Assembly: GCF_014203125.1 (NCBI RefSeq)
Contig: NZ_JACHIH010000038.1
Span: forward strand, 1 to 47,622
Reading direction: 5' to 3'
From: Rhodopseudomonas rhenobacensis
GTDB taxonomy: Bacteria; Pseudomonadota; Alphaproteobacteria; Rhizobiales; Xanthobacteraceae
Length of the DNA stretch: 47,622 bases
Below the pieces are notes generated by a model. That model was not told the origin of the DNA. It saw nothing but the letters and a program-made list of their open reading frames with translations, and did not search any database. The position numbers and the translations under genes were made by a program. Positions 1-8,456 of this stretch are shown here, in pieces; within the stretch, counting starts at the first letter, position 1, and every line of letters starts with the position of its first letter.

Positions 1-159
1 TTTGGGGGGGGGGGTTTTTGGGGTGGTGCTCTGTGCCGCTCCCCTCCCCGGCGCCCGGGCCGGGCCGGGGGGGGGGGGGGGGGGGGGGGGCCCCCCCCCC
101 CGGCGGGGGGGGGGGGGGGGCCCCCCCCCGTCGCGGCTGAACACGGGCGCCCCCTCACC
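1..159. other. Low-complexity G/C tracts, probable contig-end artefact
   Basis: This stretch consists of long uninterrupted runs of G (for example about 71-90 and 105-120) alternating with runs of C, plus a T/G-rich start. No codon structure or motif is visible. Such homopolymer blocks look like sequencing or assembly noise at a contig edge. The membrane-fusion gene that normally precedes an mdtBC pair is not visible here. Confidence 0.7.
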
Positions 160-213
160 CGAACGCCGTCGCTACGCGCCGGCGTTCGACCTCTCCCCGC
201 GCGCGGGGAGAGG
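160..213. repeat. Palindromic intergenic repeat upstream of the RND operon
   Basis: Two adjacent inverted repeats are visible. The first is CGAACGCCG (160-168) pairing with CGGCGTTCG (180-188). The second is an 11-bp stem CCTCTCCCCGC (190-200) pairing with GCGGGGAGAGG (203-213). The second stem recurs in the composite repeat at 38849-38981, so this is a dispersed family. It ends 18 bases before the ATG of the next gene, and its GGAGAGG arm lies close to where a ribosome binding site would be expected. Confidence 0.7.
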
Positions 214-231
214 TGAAGGTGCGAGCGCGCC

Positions 232-3200
232 ATGAGCGTCTCGGAGCCGTTCATCCGCCGGCCGATCGCGACCTCGCTGCTCGGGGTGGCGCTGCTGCTT
301 GGCGGGTTGCTGGGTTATCTGGCGCTGCCGGTGTCGGCGCTGCCGCAGGTCGATTTCCCGACCGTGCAGGTCACCACGCAGTTGCCGGGTGCCAGCCCCG
401 ACGTGATCGCCTCGCTGATCACCGCGCCGCTGGAGCGCCAGCTCGGCCAGATCCCGTCACTGTCGGCGATGACGTCGACCAGTTCGTTCGGCGTCAGCCA
501 GGTGTCGCTGCAGTTCGACCTCAACCGCGATATCGACGGCGCCACGCAGGACGTGCAGGCGGCGATCAACGCCGCCGCAGGCGTCTTGCCGAAGAACCTG
601 CCGTATCCGCCGACCTACGCCAAAGTGAACCCCGCCGACGCCGCGGTGCTGACGCTGGCGCTGACGTCCGAGACCACGTCGATGCGGGCGATGAGCGACA
701 TCGCCGACACGCTGCTGGCGCAGCGATTGAGCCAGATTTCCGGCGTCGGCCGCGTCACCGTGCTCGGCGGGCTGAAGCCGGCGGTGCGGGTGCAGGCCGA
801 TCTGGCGCGGCTCGCGGCCTACGGCATCGCCATGGAAGATCTGCGCACGGCGATCGCGGGCGCCAACGTCTCCGGGCCGAAAGGATCGCTCGATGGCGCG
901 CAGCAGGCCTACACCATCGCAGCCAACGACCAGATCGCCGCCGCCGACGCCTACCGGCCGATCATCATCGCCTACCGCAACGGCTCGCCGGTGACGATCG
1001 GCGACGTCGCCTCGATCGTCGATGGGCTGGAGAACGACCGCACCGGCGGCTGGTTCAACGGCACGCCGGCGGTGATCCTCGACATCCAGCGCCAGCCCGG
1101 CGCCAATGTCATCGAGGTGGTGCGGCAGATCCGCGAGGAGATCCCCAAGGTGCAGCGCGCGATCCCGGCCGGGGTCAAGCTGACCGTGGTGAGCGACCGC
1201 ACCGTCACCATCCGCGCCTCGGTGCACGACGTGCAGTTCACGCTGCTGCTCAGCGTGGTCCTGGTGACGCTGGTGGTGCTGCTGTTCCTGCGTTCGATGC
1301 GCGCCACCATCATCGCCGGCGTGGCGCTGCCGCTGTCGCTGATCACCTCGTTCGGGGTGATGTATTTCGCCGGCTTCAGCCTCGACAATCTGTCGCTGAT
1401 GGCGCTGACCATCGGCACCGGCTTCGTGGTCGACGACGCCATCGTGATGATCGAGAACATCGTCCGCCATATGGAGGACGGCGAAACCCCGATGCAGGCG
1501 GCGCTCGACGGCGCCAGCGAGATCGGCTTCACGGTGATTTCGCTCACCGTGTCGCTGATCGCGGTGTTCATCCCGCTGTTGTTCATGTCGGGATTGGTCG
1601 GCCGCATGTTCCGGGAATTCGCGCTGACGCTGACCATCGCGGTGGTGACCTCGGCGATCGTGTCGCTGACGCTGACCCCGATGATGTGCTCGCGGCTGTT
1701 GAAGCATCCGGGCGAGGAGCGGCAGATCCCCGGCCTCGCCACGATCAGCGCCTGGATCGATCGCGGCGCCGAGGCCTATCACCGCTCGCTGCTATGGGTG
1801 CTGCAGCGCCAGCGCGCCACGCTGGTGCTGACCTTCATCACCGTGGCGGCGACGCTGGCGCTCTACGTGATCGCCCCGAAGGGCTTTCTGCCGCTGCAGG
1901 ACACCGCCTCGATCACCGCGGTCACCGAAGCCGGACCCGACGTCTCGTTCGCCGAAATGCAGGCGCGCCAGGCTGCCACCGCCGACGCCATCAAGGCCGA
2001 TCCCGACGTCACCGGCGTGGTCTCGGTGATCGGCGCGGGCTCGGTCAATCCGACCACCAATGTCGGCCGGCTGGTGATGAACCTGAAGCCGCGCGGCGAG
2101 CGCAGCGCCGACGTCGCGCAGGTGATCGAGCGGCTGAAGCAACGCGTTGCCGGAATCCCCGGCATGACGGTGTATTTCCAGGCGGTGCAGGACGTCCAGA
2201 TTTCGACCCAGGCCAGCCGCTCGCAATATCAATACACGCTGACCGGCACCGACGCCGCCGCGGTGACGCTGTGGTCGAACAAACTGGTCGCCGAGATGCG
2301 GCGCGATCCGTTGTTCCGTGACGTCTCCTCGGAAGCGCAGGAAGGCGGCCTGCGCGCCTCGCTTAATATCAACCGGCAGCGCGCCGGCCAGCTCGGCGTC
2401 AGCATCCAGGCGATCAACGACACCTTGAACGACGCGTTCGCGCAGCGGCAGATCTCCACCATCTACGGCCAGGCCAATCAGTACCGCGTGGTGCTGGAGG
2501 CGATGCCGCAATATCAGCGCGATCCCTCGATCCTGTCCAAGCTCTACGTGCCCGGCACCGGCGGCGCCCAGGTGCCGATCTCGGCGGTGGCGGAGATGAC
2601 GCGGACCACCGCGCCGCTGGCGATCTCGCACCAGGCGCAGTTTCCGGCGGTGTCGCTCAGCTTCAATCTCGCGCCGGGCGAAGCGCTCGGCGACGCGGTC
2701 GACGCGGTGAAGGCGATCGAGACCAGGATCGGCATGCCGGGCTCGATCGTCGGGCTCTATGCCGGCGACGCCGCGGAGTTCTCGAAGTCACTGGCCGGGC
2801 AGCCCTGGCTGATCCTCGCAGCGCTAGTCACGATCTACATCGTGCTCGGCGTATTGTACGAGAGCTACATCCACCCGATCACGATTCTCTCGACGCTGCC
2901 CTCGGCCGGCGTCGGCGCGATCCTCGCTCTGATGCTGTTCGGCCAGGATCTCTCGGTGATCGGGCTGATCGGCATCATCCTGTTGATGGGCATCGTCAAG
3001 AAGAACGCCATCATGATGATCGACTTCGCACTCGAGGCCGAGCGCGGGCATGGGATGTCGTCCTACGATGCCATCGTGCAGGCCTGCCTGCTGCGCTTTC
3101 GGCCGATCATGATGACGACGCTCGCGGCGCTGTTCGGCGCGCTGCCGCTGGCGATCGAAAGCGGCACCGGCGCCGAATTGCGGTTTCCGCTCGGCATTTC

Positions 3201-3360
3201 CATCGTCGGCGGCTTGCTGCTCAGCCAGTTGCTGACGCTGTACACCACGCCGGTGATCTACCTGGCGCTCGACCGGCTGAACCGCCGCATCGAAGGCGCG
3301 CTGCCGCCGGCGCCGGCGTCACCTCTGCCGGTCGTCCGAGCTGCCGGGGAGGCGCCGTAG
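232..3360 (+). CDS. mdtB: RND multidrug efflux transporter, MdtB-like
   Basis: 1042-aa inner-membrane proton/drug antiporter of the RND (AcrB/MdtB) family. It is expected to act in a tripartite pump with a periplasmic fusion protein and an outer-membrane channel. The N-terminus MSVSEPFIRRPIATSLL is the family signature for the first membrane helix. The TM4 proton-relay pair appears as D401-D402 in GFVVDDAIVMIEN, and the C-terminal half repeats the pattern with GIVKKNAIMMIDFALEAE. Length matches the family. The gene ends in TAG directly abutting the ATG of the next transporter, the usual arrangement for the heteromeric MdtB/MdtC pump. No fusion protein gene is visible upstream because the window starts here. 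Assignment to MdtB rather than MdtC rests on gene order and overall resemblance. Confidence 0.92.
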   Translation: MSVSEPFIRRPIATSLLGVALLLGGLLGYLALPVSALPQVDFPTVQVTTQLPGASPDVIASLITAPLERQLGQIPSLSAMTSTSSFGVSQVSLQFDLNRDIDGATQDVQAAINAAAGVLPKNLPYPPTYAKVNPADAAVLTLALTSETTSMRAMSDIADTLLAQRLSQISGVGRVTVLGGLKPAVRVQADLARLAAYGIAMEDLRTAIAGANVSGPKGSLDGAQQAYTIAANDQIAAADAYRPIIIAYRNGSPVTIGDVASIVDGLENDRTGGWFNGTPAVILDIQRQPGANVIEVVRQIREEIPKVQRAIPAGVKLTVVSDRTVTIRASVHDVQFTLLLSVVLVTLVVLLFLRSMRATIIAGVALPLSLITSFGVMYFAGFSLDNLSLMALTIGTGFVVDDAIVMIENIVRHMEDGETPMQAALDGASEIGFTVISLTVSLIAVFIPLLFMSGLVGRMFREFALTLTIAVVTSAIVSLTLTPMMCSRLLKHPGEERQIPGLATISAWIDRGAEAYHRSLLWVLQRQRATLVLTFITVAATLALYVIAPKGFLPLQDTASITAVTEAGPDVSFAEMQARQAATADAIKADPDVTGVVSVIGAGSVNPTTNVGRLVMNLKPRGERSADVAQVIERLKQRVAGIPGMTVYFQAVQDVQISTQASRSQYQYTLTGTDAAAVTLWSNKLVAEMRRDPLFRDVSSEAQEGGLRASLNINRQRAGQLGVSIQAINDTLNDAFAQRQISTIYGQANQYRVVLEAMPQYQRDPSILSKLYVPGTGGAQVPISAVAEMTRTTAPLAISHQAQFPAVSLSFNLAPGEALGDAVDAVKAIETRIGMPGSIVGLYAGDAAEFSKSLAGQPWLILAALVTIYIVLGVLYESYIHPITILSTLPSAGVGAILALMLFGQDLSVIGLIGIILLMGIVKKNAIMMIDFALEAERGHGMSSYDAIVQACLLRFRPIMMTTLAALFGALPLAIESGTGAELRFPLGISIVGGLLLSQLLTLYTTPVIYLALDRLNRRIEGALPPAPASPLPVVRAAGEAP

Positions 3361-6300
3361 ATGGCCTCGCTGTCCGAACCGTTCATCAGGCGGCCGGTCG
3401 GCACCACGCTGTTGGCGATCGGGCTGTTTCTGCTCGGGCTCGTGGCCTACAAGTTTCTGCCGGTGGCGGCGGTGCCCAACGTCGACTTCCCGATGATCTT
3501 CGTGCAGGCCTCGCGGCCGGGCGCCGACCCGTCGGTGATGGCGGCGACGGTCGCAGCACCCTTGGAGCGCCGGCTCGGCGAGATCGCCGGCATCGACCAG
3601 ATCACCTCGACGAGTTCGCTCGGCTCGGCCCGCATTCAGCTGCAATTCGCCATCGGCCGCGACATCGACCGCGCCGCGCGCGACGTGCAGGCCGCGATCA
3701 ATGCTTCGCTGAGTGATTTGCCGACCGACCTGCCGACGCTGCCGAAATTCCGCAAGGCCAATTCCGCCGCGATGCCGGTGTTCATCCTGGCTTTGACCTC
3801 GAAGACGATCTCGACCAGCGCGATCTACGACGTCGCCGACACCGTGATCGCACAGCGCATCTCGCAGGTGCCGGGCGTCGGCGAGGTCACGGTGTCGGGC
3901 GCCGACCAGCCGGCGGTGCGGATCGCGCTCAACCCGGTGGCGCTGTCGACCGCCAAGATTTCCACCGAAGACGTCCGCACCGCGATCGTCAACGCCAATC
4001 CGCTGGGACCCGTCGGCATTTTCAACGGCGCCCGGCAGAGCGAGACGCTGTCGACCAACAAGCAGATGCGCACCGCGGCGGAATTCCGCGACATCGTGAT
4101 CAAGAGCAGCGGCGGCAGCTCGCTGCGGCTGTCCGACATCGCCACCGTCGAGGACGCCACCCGCTCGAGCCGGTCGATCGCCTGGTTCAACAAGCAGCCG
4201 GCGGTGCTGATCCAGATCACCAAGCAGGGCGACGCCAACGTCATCGACACCGTCGACCGGGTCAAGGCGCTGCTGCCGGAACTGAAGCAATGGATGCCGG
4301 CCGGCATCGAAATTTCGACGCTGACCGACCGCACCGGCACCATCCGCGCCAGCGTCGCCGACATGCAATGGACGCTGCTCGCCACCGCCGTGCTGGTGAT
4401 GGGCGTGGTGTTCGTGTTCCTGCGAAGGCTGACGCCGACCATCGCCGCCGGGGTCTCGGTGCCCCTGGCGCTGGCCGGCACCTGCGCCGGGATGTGGGTC
4501 GCGGGCTTCTCGATCAACAACCTGTCGCTGATGGCTTTGGCGATCTCGGTCGGCTTCGTGGTCGACGACGCCATCGTGATGATCGAGAACATGTACCGCA
4601 ATCTGGAACGCGGCATGGCGCCGCTGCAGGCGGCGCTCGACGGCGCCAAGCAGATCGGCTTCACCGTGCTGTCGATCAGCCTGTCGCTGGTCGCGGCGTT
4701 CACGCCGCTGTTGTTCATGGACGGCATCGTCGGCCGGCTGCTGCGCGAATTCTCGCTGACGCTGACCTTTGCCATTGCGGTGTCGACGGTGGTGTCGCTG
4801 ACCGTGACGCCGATGATCTGCGCGCATTATATCCGCGGGGCGGTGTCGACCAACGAGACCTGGTTCGACCGCATGGTCGAAGGCGTGCTGTCGCGGATGG
4901 TGGCGTTCTACGCCACGACGCTGCGCGCGGTGTTGCTCTATCCCGGGCTGACCATGCTGGTGTTCTTCGCCACCATCGCGCTGACGGTGACGCTCTACAT
5001 CAAGACCCCGAAAGGCTATTTCCCGAGCGACGATTCCGGCTTCGTGATCGGCGCCACCCGCGCCTCGGCCGACGTCTCGTTCCAGGCGATGAAGCAGATG
5101 CAGCAGCAGCTCGCCGACATCGTGATGGCGGATCCGGCGGTGGAGGGCATCGGCTCGTCGCTCGGCGGTGGCGGCGGGCCGGGCGGCGGCGGCTCCAATC
5201 GCGGCACGATGTTCATCAGCCTGAAGCCGATCGAGCAGCGCGACGGCTTGTCGAGCGAAATGGTGATCAACCGGCTGCGCAAGAATCTCGGTGCGGTGGC
5301 CGGGATCAAGCTGTTCATGTTCGCAGCCCAAGACCTGCGCGCCGGCGGCCGGCAGAGCGATTCGGATTATCAGTACACTTTGACCAGCACCGACCTGAAC
5401 CTGTTGCAGACCTGGGCGCCGCTGGTCGGCAAACGGATGGAGAGCGTCGAGGGCATCACCGACATCTCCAGCGACCGCGATCCCGGCGGATTGCAGCTGA
5501 CGCTGTCGATCGACCGCAACGTCGCGGCAAGCCTCGGCGCCCGGGTCCAGGACATCGACAACGCGCTCAACAACGCGTTTTCGCAGCGGCAGATTTCCAC
5601 CATCTACACCCAGCGCAACCAGTATCAGGTGGTGCTGGAGATCGACGCCAAATTTCAGAACGACCCGACCGACCTCGAACGCATCTTCGTCGCGGGTACG
5701 GATGGCGCGCAGATTCCGTTGTCGGCGCTGGTCCATACCAAACGCGATCTGTCGCCGCTGGCGGTGTATCACTCGCAGTCGTTCCCCTCGACCACGGTGT
5801 CGTTCAACCTCGCGCCCGACGTGCCGCTGCAGACCGCCACCGCCAACATCCAGCGCGCGGTCGACGAATTGCACATGCCCGAAGGCATCCGCGGCTCGTT
5901 CGACGGCAACGCCGGCGACTTCGCCAAGACCTCATCGAAACAGCCGCTGTTGATCCTCGCAGCATTGGTGGCGATGTATATCGTGCTCGGCGTGCTCTAC
6001 GAGAGCCTGGCGCATCCTCTGACCATCATCTCGACGCTGCCGTCGGCCGGGCTCGGCGCATTGCTGGCGCTGCAGGTGACCAATACGCCGCTGACCATCA
6101 TCGCCTTCGTCGGCATCATCCTGTTGATCGGGATCGTCAAGAAGAACGGCATCATGATGGTCGACTTCGCGCTGGAGGCCGAGCGGCACCGCGGGCTGTC
6201 CTCGGCGGACGCGATCTTCGAGGCCTGCGTGGTCCGGTTCCGGCCGATCCTGATGACCACGATGGCGGCGCTGTTCGCCGGCATTCCGCTGGTGGTGGCG

Positions 6301-6465
6301 ATCGGGCCGGGCACCGAGCTGCGCCGCCCGCTCGGCATCACCATCATCGGCGGGCTGTTCGTCTCGCAGGTGCTGACGCTGTACACCACGCCGGTGATTT
6401 ACCTGCTGATCGACCGGCTGCGGCGGCGCTGGAGCCGGGCGCCGGCGGTTCAGCCCGCGGAATAG
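3361..6465 (+). CDS. mdtC: RND multidrug efflux transporter, MdtC-like
   Basis: 1034-aa second RND transporter, starting at the base after the stop codon of the preceding gene, so the two are very likely co-translated. It shows the same architecture: N-terminal SEPFIRRPVGTTLLAIGL helix, TM4 proton-relay D402-D403 in GFVVDDAIVMIEN, and C-terminal GIVKKNGIMMVDFALEAE. In MdtBC systems the two proteins form a mixed trimer. A glycine-rich stretch at residues 602-612 (five Gly, Pro, four Gly, Ser) lies in the second periplasmic part and looks like a flexible insertion. The outer-membrane partner could be the TolC encoded at 12.8 kb, which is inference. Confidence 0.92.
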   Translation: MASLSEPFIRRPVGTTLLAIGLFLLGLVAYKFLPVAAVPNVDFPMIFVQASRPGADPSVMAATVAAPLERRLGEIAGIDQITSTSSLGSARIQLQFAIGRDIDRAARDVQAAINASLSDLPTDLPTLPKFRKANSAAMPVFILALTSKTISTSAIYDVADTVIAQRISQVPGVGEVTVSGADQPAVRIALNPVALSTAKISTEDVRTAIVNANPLGPVGIFNGARQSETLSTNKQMRTAAEFRDIVIKSSGGSSLRLSDIATVEDATRSSRSIAWFNKQPAVLIQITKQGDANVIDTVDRVKALLPELKQWMPAGIEISTLTDRTGTIRASVADMQWTLLATAVLVMGVVFVFLRRLTPTIAAGVSVPLALAGTCAGMWVAGFSINNLSLMALAISVGFVVDDAIVMIENMYRNLERGMAPLQAALDGAKQIGFTVLSISLSLVAAFTPLLFMDGIVGRLLREFSLTLTFAIAVSTVVSLTVTPMICAHYIRGAVSTNETWFDRMVEGVLSRMVAFYATTLRAVLLYPGLTMLVFFATIALTVTLYIKTPKGYFPSDDSGFVIGATRASADVSFQAMKQMQQQLADIVMADPAVEGIGSSLGGGGGPGGGGSNRGTMFISLKPIEQRDGLSSEMVINRLRKNLGAVAGIKLFMFAAQDLRAGGRQSDSDYQYTLTSTDLNLLQTWAPLVGKRMESVEGITDISSDRDPGGLQLTLSIDRNVAASLGARVQDIDNALNNAFSQRQISTIYTQRNQYQVVLEIDAKFQNDPTDLERIFVAGTDGAQIPLSALVHTKRDLSPLAVYHSQSFPSTTVSFNLAPDVPLQTATANIQRAVDELHMPEGIRGSFDGNAGDFAKTSSKQPLLILAALVAMYIVLGVLYESLAHPLTIISTLPSAGLGALLALQVTNTPLTIIAFVGIILLIGIVKKNGIMMVDFALEAERHRGLSSADAIFEACVVRFRPILMTTMAALFAGIPLVVAIGPGTELRRPLGITIIGGLFVSQVLTLYTTPVIYLLIDRLRRRWSRAPAVQPAE

Positions 6466-6514
6466 CTGACGCCGCGGCGGTTGTGGCGGGTGGCTGCGCG
6501 GCGTATAGGGGCCG

Positions 6515-7240
6515 ATGACCAAGATTTCAGACCAAAACGCCGCGGCCGAGCCGATCCCGGAATGCCCGCGCTGCCAGAAGCCGGTGCCCTTGTGCATCTG
6601 CGACAGCGTCACGCCGCTGGAGAACCGCACCAAGCTGTTGATCCTGCAGCATCCGCAGGAGCAGGACCGCGCGCTCGCCACGGCGCGGCTGACCGCGCTG
6701 CATTTTCCCAACGCGGTGGTGCGGGTCGGGCTGTCCTGGCCGAGCCTATCCAAGGCCTGGGGCCAGCCGGTGCATGATCCGTCGCGCTGGGCGGTGCTGT
6801 ATCTCGGCTCCGCCAAGGTGGCCGAGCTCGACACCGACCGCGACATCGTGGCGATCGACCGCAAAGGCCAGGCCGAGGAGAATCAGCGCGCCATTCTCAA
6901 GGACATCGAGGGTGTGGTGCTGCTCGACGGCACCTGGAGCCAGGCCAAGGCGCTATGGTGGCGCAACGCCTGGATGCTGAAGTGCCAGCGGGTGATTCTC
7001 GACCCCAAGGCGCCGTCGCGGTACGGCAAGCTGCGCAAGGAGCCGCGCCGCGACGGGCTGTCGACGCTGGAGGCGGCGGCGATGCTGATCGCAGGCTTGG
7101 AAAAGCGTCCGGACATCGAGACGACGCTGCTGGGCGCGTTCGACCGCATGCTGGCGCGTTTTCGCGAAGTGCAGGCGACCTTGCCGGAATTGGCGCCGAA
7201 GCCGAAGAAGCGTGACTATCGCCGCAAGAAGCACGCCTGA
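6515..7240 (+). CDS. DTW-domain tRNA-uridine aminocarboxypropyltransferase
   Basis: 241-aa DTW-domain protein. Members of this family (bacterial TapT, human DTWD1/2) use S-adenosylmethionine to place the 3-amino-3-carboxypropyl group on uridine in tRNA. A Cys cluster C17-x2-C20-x6-C27-x-C29 at the N-terminus looks like a metal site. The HPQEQDRALAT segment (residues 46-56) and the signature D138-G-T-W141 in LLDGTWSQAKAL are the family motifs. The C-terminus is strongly basic (KPKKRDYRRKKHA), consistent with RNA binding. The ATG is preceded by AGGGG four bases upstream. The gene is 49 bases after mdtC and 62 bases before tRNA-Cys. Which tRNA position it modifies cannot be read from the sequence. 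Confidence 0.85.
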   Translation: MTKISDQNAAAEPIPECPRCQKPVPLCICDSVTPLENRTKLLILQHPQEQDRALATARLTALHFPNAVVRVGLSWPSLSKAWGQPVHDPSRWAVLYLGSAKVAELDTDRDIVAIDRKGQAEENQRAILKDIEGVVLLDGTWSQAKALWWRNAWMLKCQRVILDPKAPSRYGKLRKEPRRDGLSTLEAAAMLIAGLEKRPDIETTLLGAFDRMLARFREVQATLPELAPKPKKRDYRRKKHA

Positions 7241-7302
7241 GCTTTTCGCGACGGCGGCTCGGTTGATTATCGGCATCAGGCCGTATATTGATCCGCCGAT
7301 GG

Positions 7303-7376
7303 GGCCACGTGGCGGAGTGGTTACGCGCCGGTCTGCAAAACCGTTTACTCGGGTTCGAGTCCCGACGTGGCCTCCA
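7303..7376 (+). tRNA. tRNA-Cys (GCA)
   Basis: Cloverleaf with acceptor GGCCACG (7303-7309) pairing with CGTGGCC (7366-7372), U at the discriminator position as usual for tRNA-Cys, anticodon GCA at 7335-7337, and a T arm with GGTTCGAGTCC. The 3' CCA is encoded (7374-7376). Confidence 0.95.
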
Positions 7377-7527
7377 TCTATTTTGTGATTCGCTCCAAGC
7401 GCTTATCGCGGCTTCTTCCTCCATCAATTGAACGCGTTCGCGGCTGGTCCGCTCGGGCGGCACCCGAGCAAGCGCGGTCTGGCGGCGGCGGCGGCGGCTG
7501 TCGGCTTCTCCAACAGCGAGACCTGCG

Positions 7528-7929
7528 ATGTCGATGATCCAGCTGATTTACGCCTCGCGGCCGTTCGGCTTCGACGAGGCGATGCTGAACGGCATCCTGA
7601 TGGATGCGCGGCGCTGCAACGCGCGCGACGACATCACCGGCGCGCTGATCTGCCGGGCGGATCTTTATCTGCAGTTGCTGGAAGGGCCGCAGGCCGCGGT
7701 CGACGCCACCTTCGCGCGGATCTCCGACGACCACCGCCATCTCGACCTGCGGCTGTTGAGCCGGCGCGAGGTGACCAAGCGGCTGTTTCCGGACTGGACG
7801 ATGCGGGATGATCCGGCGCGCTCCTGGATGTGGAGCCAGCAGGAGGTCACCGCCGGCGCCGTCGAGCGGGCCACCGCCGCCGAGGCGGTGGCGATTTTCG
7901 AGCGGCTCGCGGGCGAGCCGACAGGCTGA
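7528..7929 (+). CDS. Short BLUF-domain blue-light photoreceptor
   Basis: 133-aa single-domain BLUF protein, which binds FAD and responds to blue light through a hydrogen-bond switch around the flavin. Visible signatures are LIYASRPF with the flavin-adjacent Tyr8, the ITGALI strand, Gln49 in LQLLEG (the Gln that rotates on illumination) and WTM in the segment where BLUF proteins carry the Trp/Met pair. The usual Asn-Asn before ITG reads Cys30-Asn31, so the first Asn is replaced while the flavin-contacting one appears kept. About 40 residues follow the core, typical of PixD/PapB-type proteins that signal by protein contact rather than a fused output domain. A second in-frame ATG lies two codons downstream. 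The next gene is convergent, 15 bases away. No adjacent gene is an obvious output partner. Confidence 0.88.
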   Translation: MSMIQLIYASRPFGFDEAMLNGILMDARRCNARDDITGALICRADLYLQLLEGPQAAVDATFARISDDHRHLDLRLLSRREVTKRLFPDWTMRDDPARSWMWSQQEVTAGAVERATAAEAVAIFERLAGEPTG

Positions 7930-7944
7930 GCCGCGGTCGGCGGA

Positions 7945-8121
7945 TCAGCAGCAGGCGGTCCAGCCGTCCGGGAACGGCAGCAGCGGCCATTCGATCTGAT
8001 TGTCGTTGGCGGCGCGGGGCGGCATGCGCAGAACGGTGGCGCTTTGGACGTTGTCCTGCGCGCTGTCCTCCATCACCCAGGCGATATCATCCAGCATCCG
8101 GTTGTACTCGTACTCGTTCAT
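7945..8121 (-). CDS. Small hypothetical protein, 58 aa, convergent with BLUF gene
   Basis: Unrecognised 58-aa ORF. It reads from ATG at 8121 to TGA at 7945, starting MNEYEYNRMLDDIAWVMEDS and ending FPDGWTACC. A clean GGGGAG ribosome binding site lies six bases before the ATG, which is the main reason to believe it. The protein is acidic in the first 25 residues and has a Trp/Pro-rich tail ending in Cys-Cys. There is no signal peptide or membrane segment. It ends 15 bases from the end of the BLUF gene on the opposite strand. Function unknown; a link to the photoreceptor is only positional. Confidence 0.6.
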   Translation of the reverse strand: MNEYEYNRMLDDIAWVMEDSAQDNVQSATVLRMPPRAANDNQIEWPLLPFPDGWTACC

Positions 8122-8456
8122 CACACACTCCCCATTGCCCGGGGAATGTCTCAGAAAGGCTTTGTGCGGTGGTTGAGCGGATCGCTCAAATTTTATCGAT
8201 CGCCGATAATTCTGTCGGCGCGGGCTAACCCCGGGTTCACCATGCCAGGCAGAAAAATTCGCTCGTGGGTGGGGAGGCTCCCGTCAGGTGACAAGGCGGG
8301 CCGGCTTATTTCTGCCTGCTTCGCCGCGGAACCAAGTTCCGGTGGGCGCCGTCGGCCGTTTCGCTTTGCTCTTAACTCTGGCGATAGGATCACTGGCGAT
8401 AATGTCCGCCTCGTGAGTTGGGCGGATGCGCCCCTTCATGGATCGGGTTCGTCGGC
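8122..8456. promoter_or_regulatory. Divergent intergenic region with two tandem palindromes
   Basis: No gene is visible in these 335 bases, which separate the leftward 58-aa gene from the rightward acyltransferase gene. Two palindromes lie close together: TTGAGCG-GAT-CGCTCAA (8173-8189, perfect) and CGCCGA-N8-TCGGCG (8201-8220). They sit about 50-100 bases upstream of the leftward start, where an operator could lie. The rest is unremarkable GC-rich sequence. An operator role is inference. Confidence 0.35.

Noticed and set aside
3319-5874. 851-codon open frame on the minus strand across the mdtC-like gene
   Set aside because: It is antisense to a clear RND gene, its translation is His/Arg/Asp-rich low-complexity typical of a GC-rich shadow frame, and no domain is visible.
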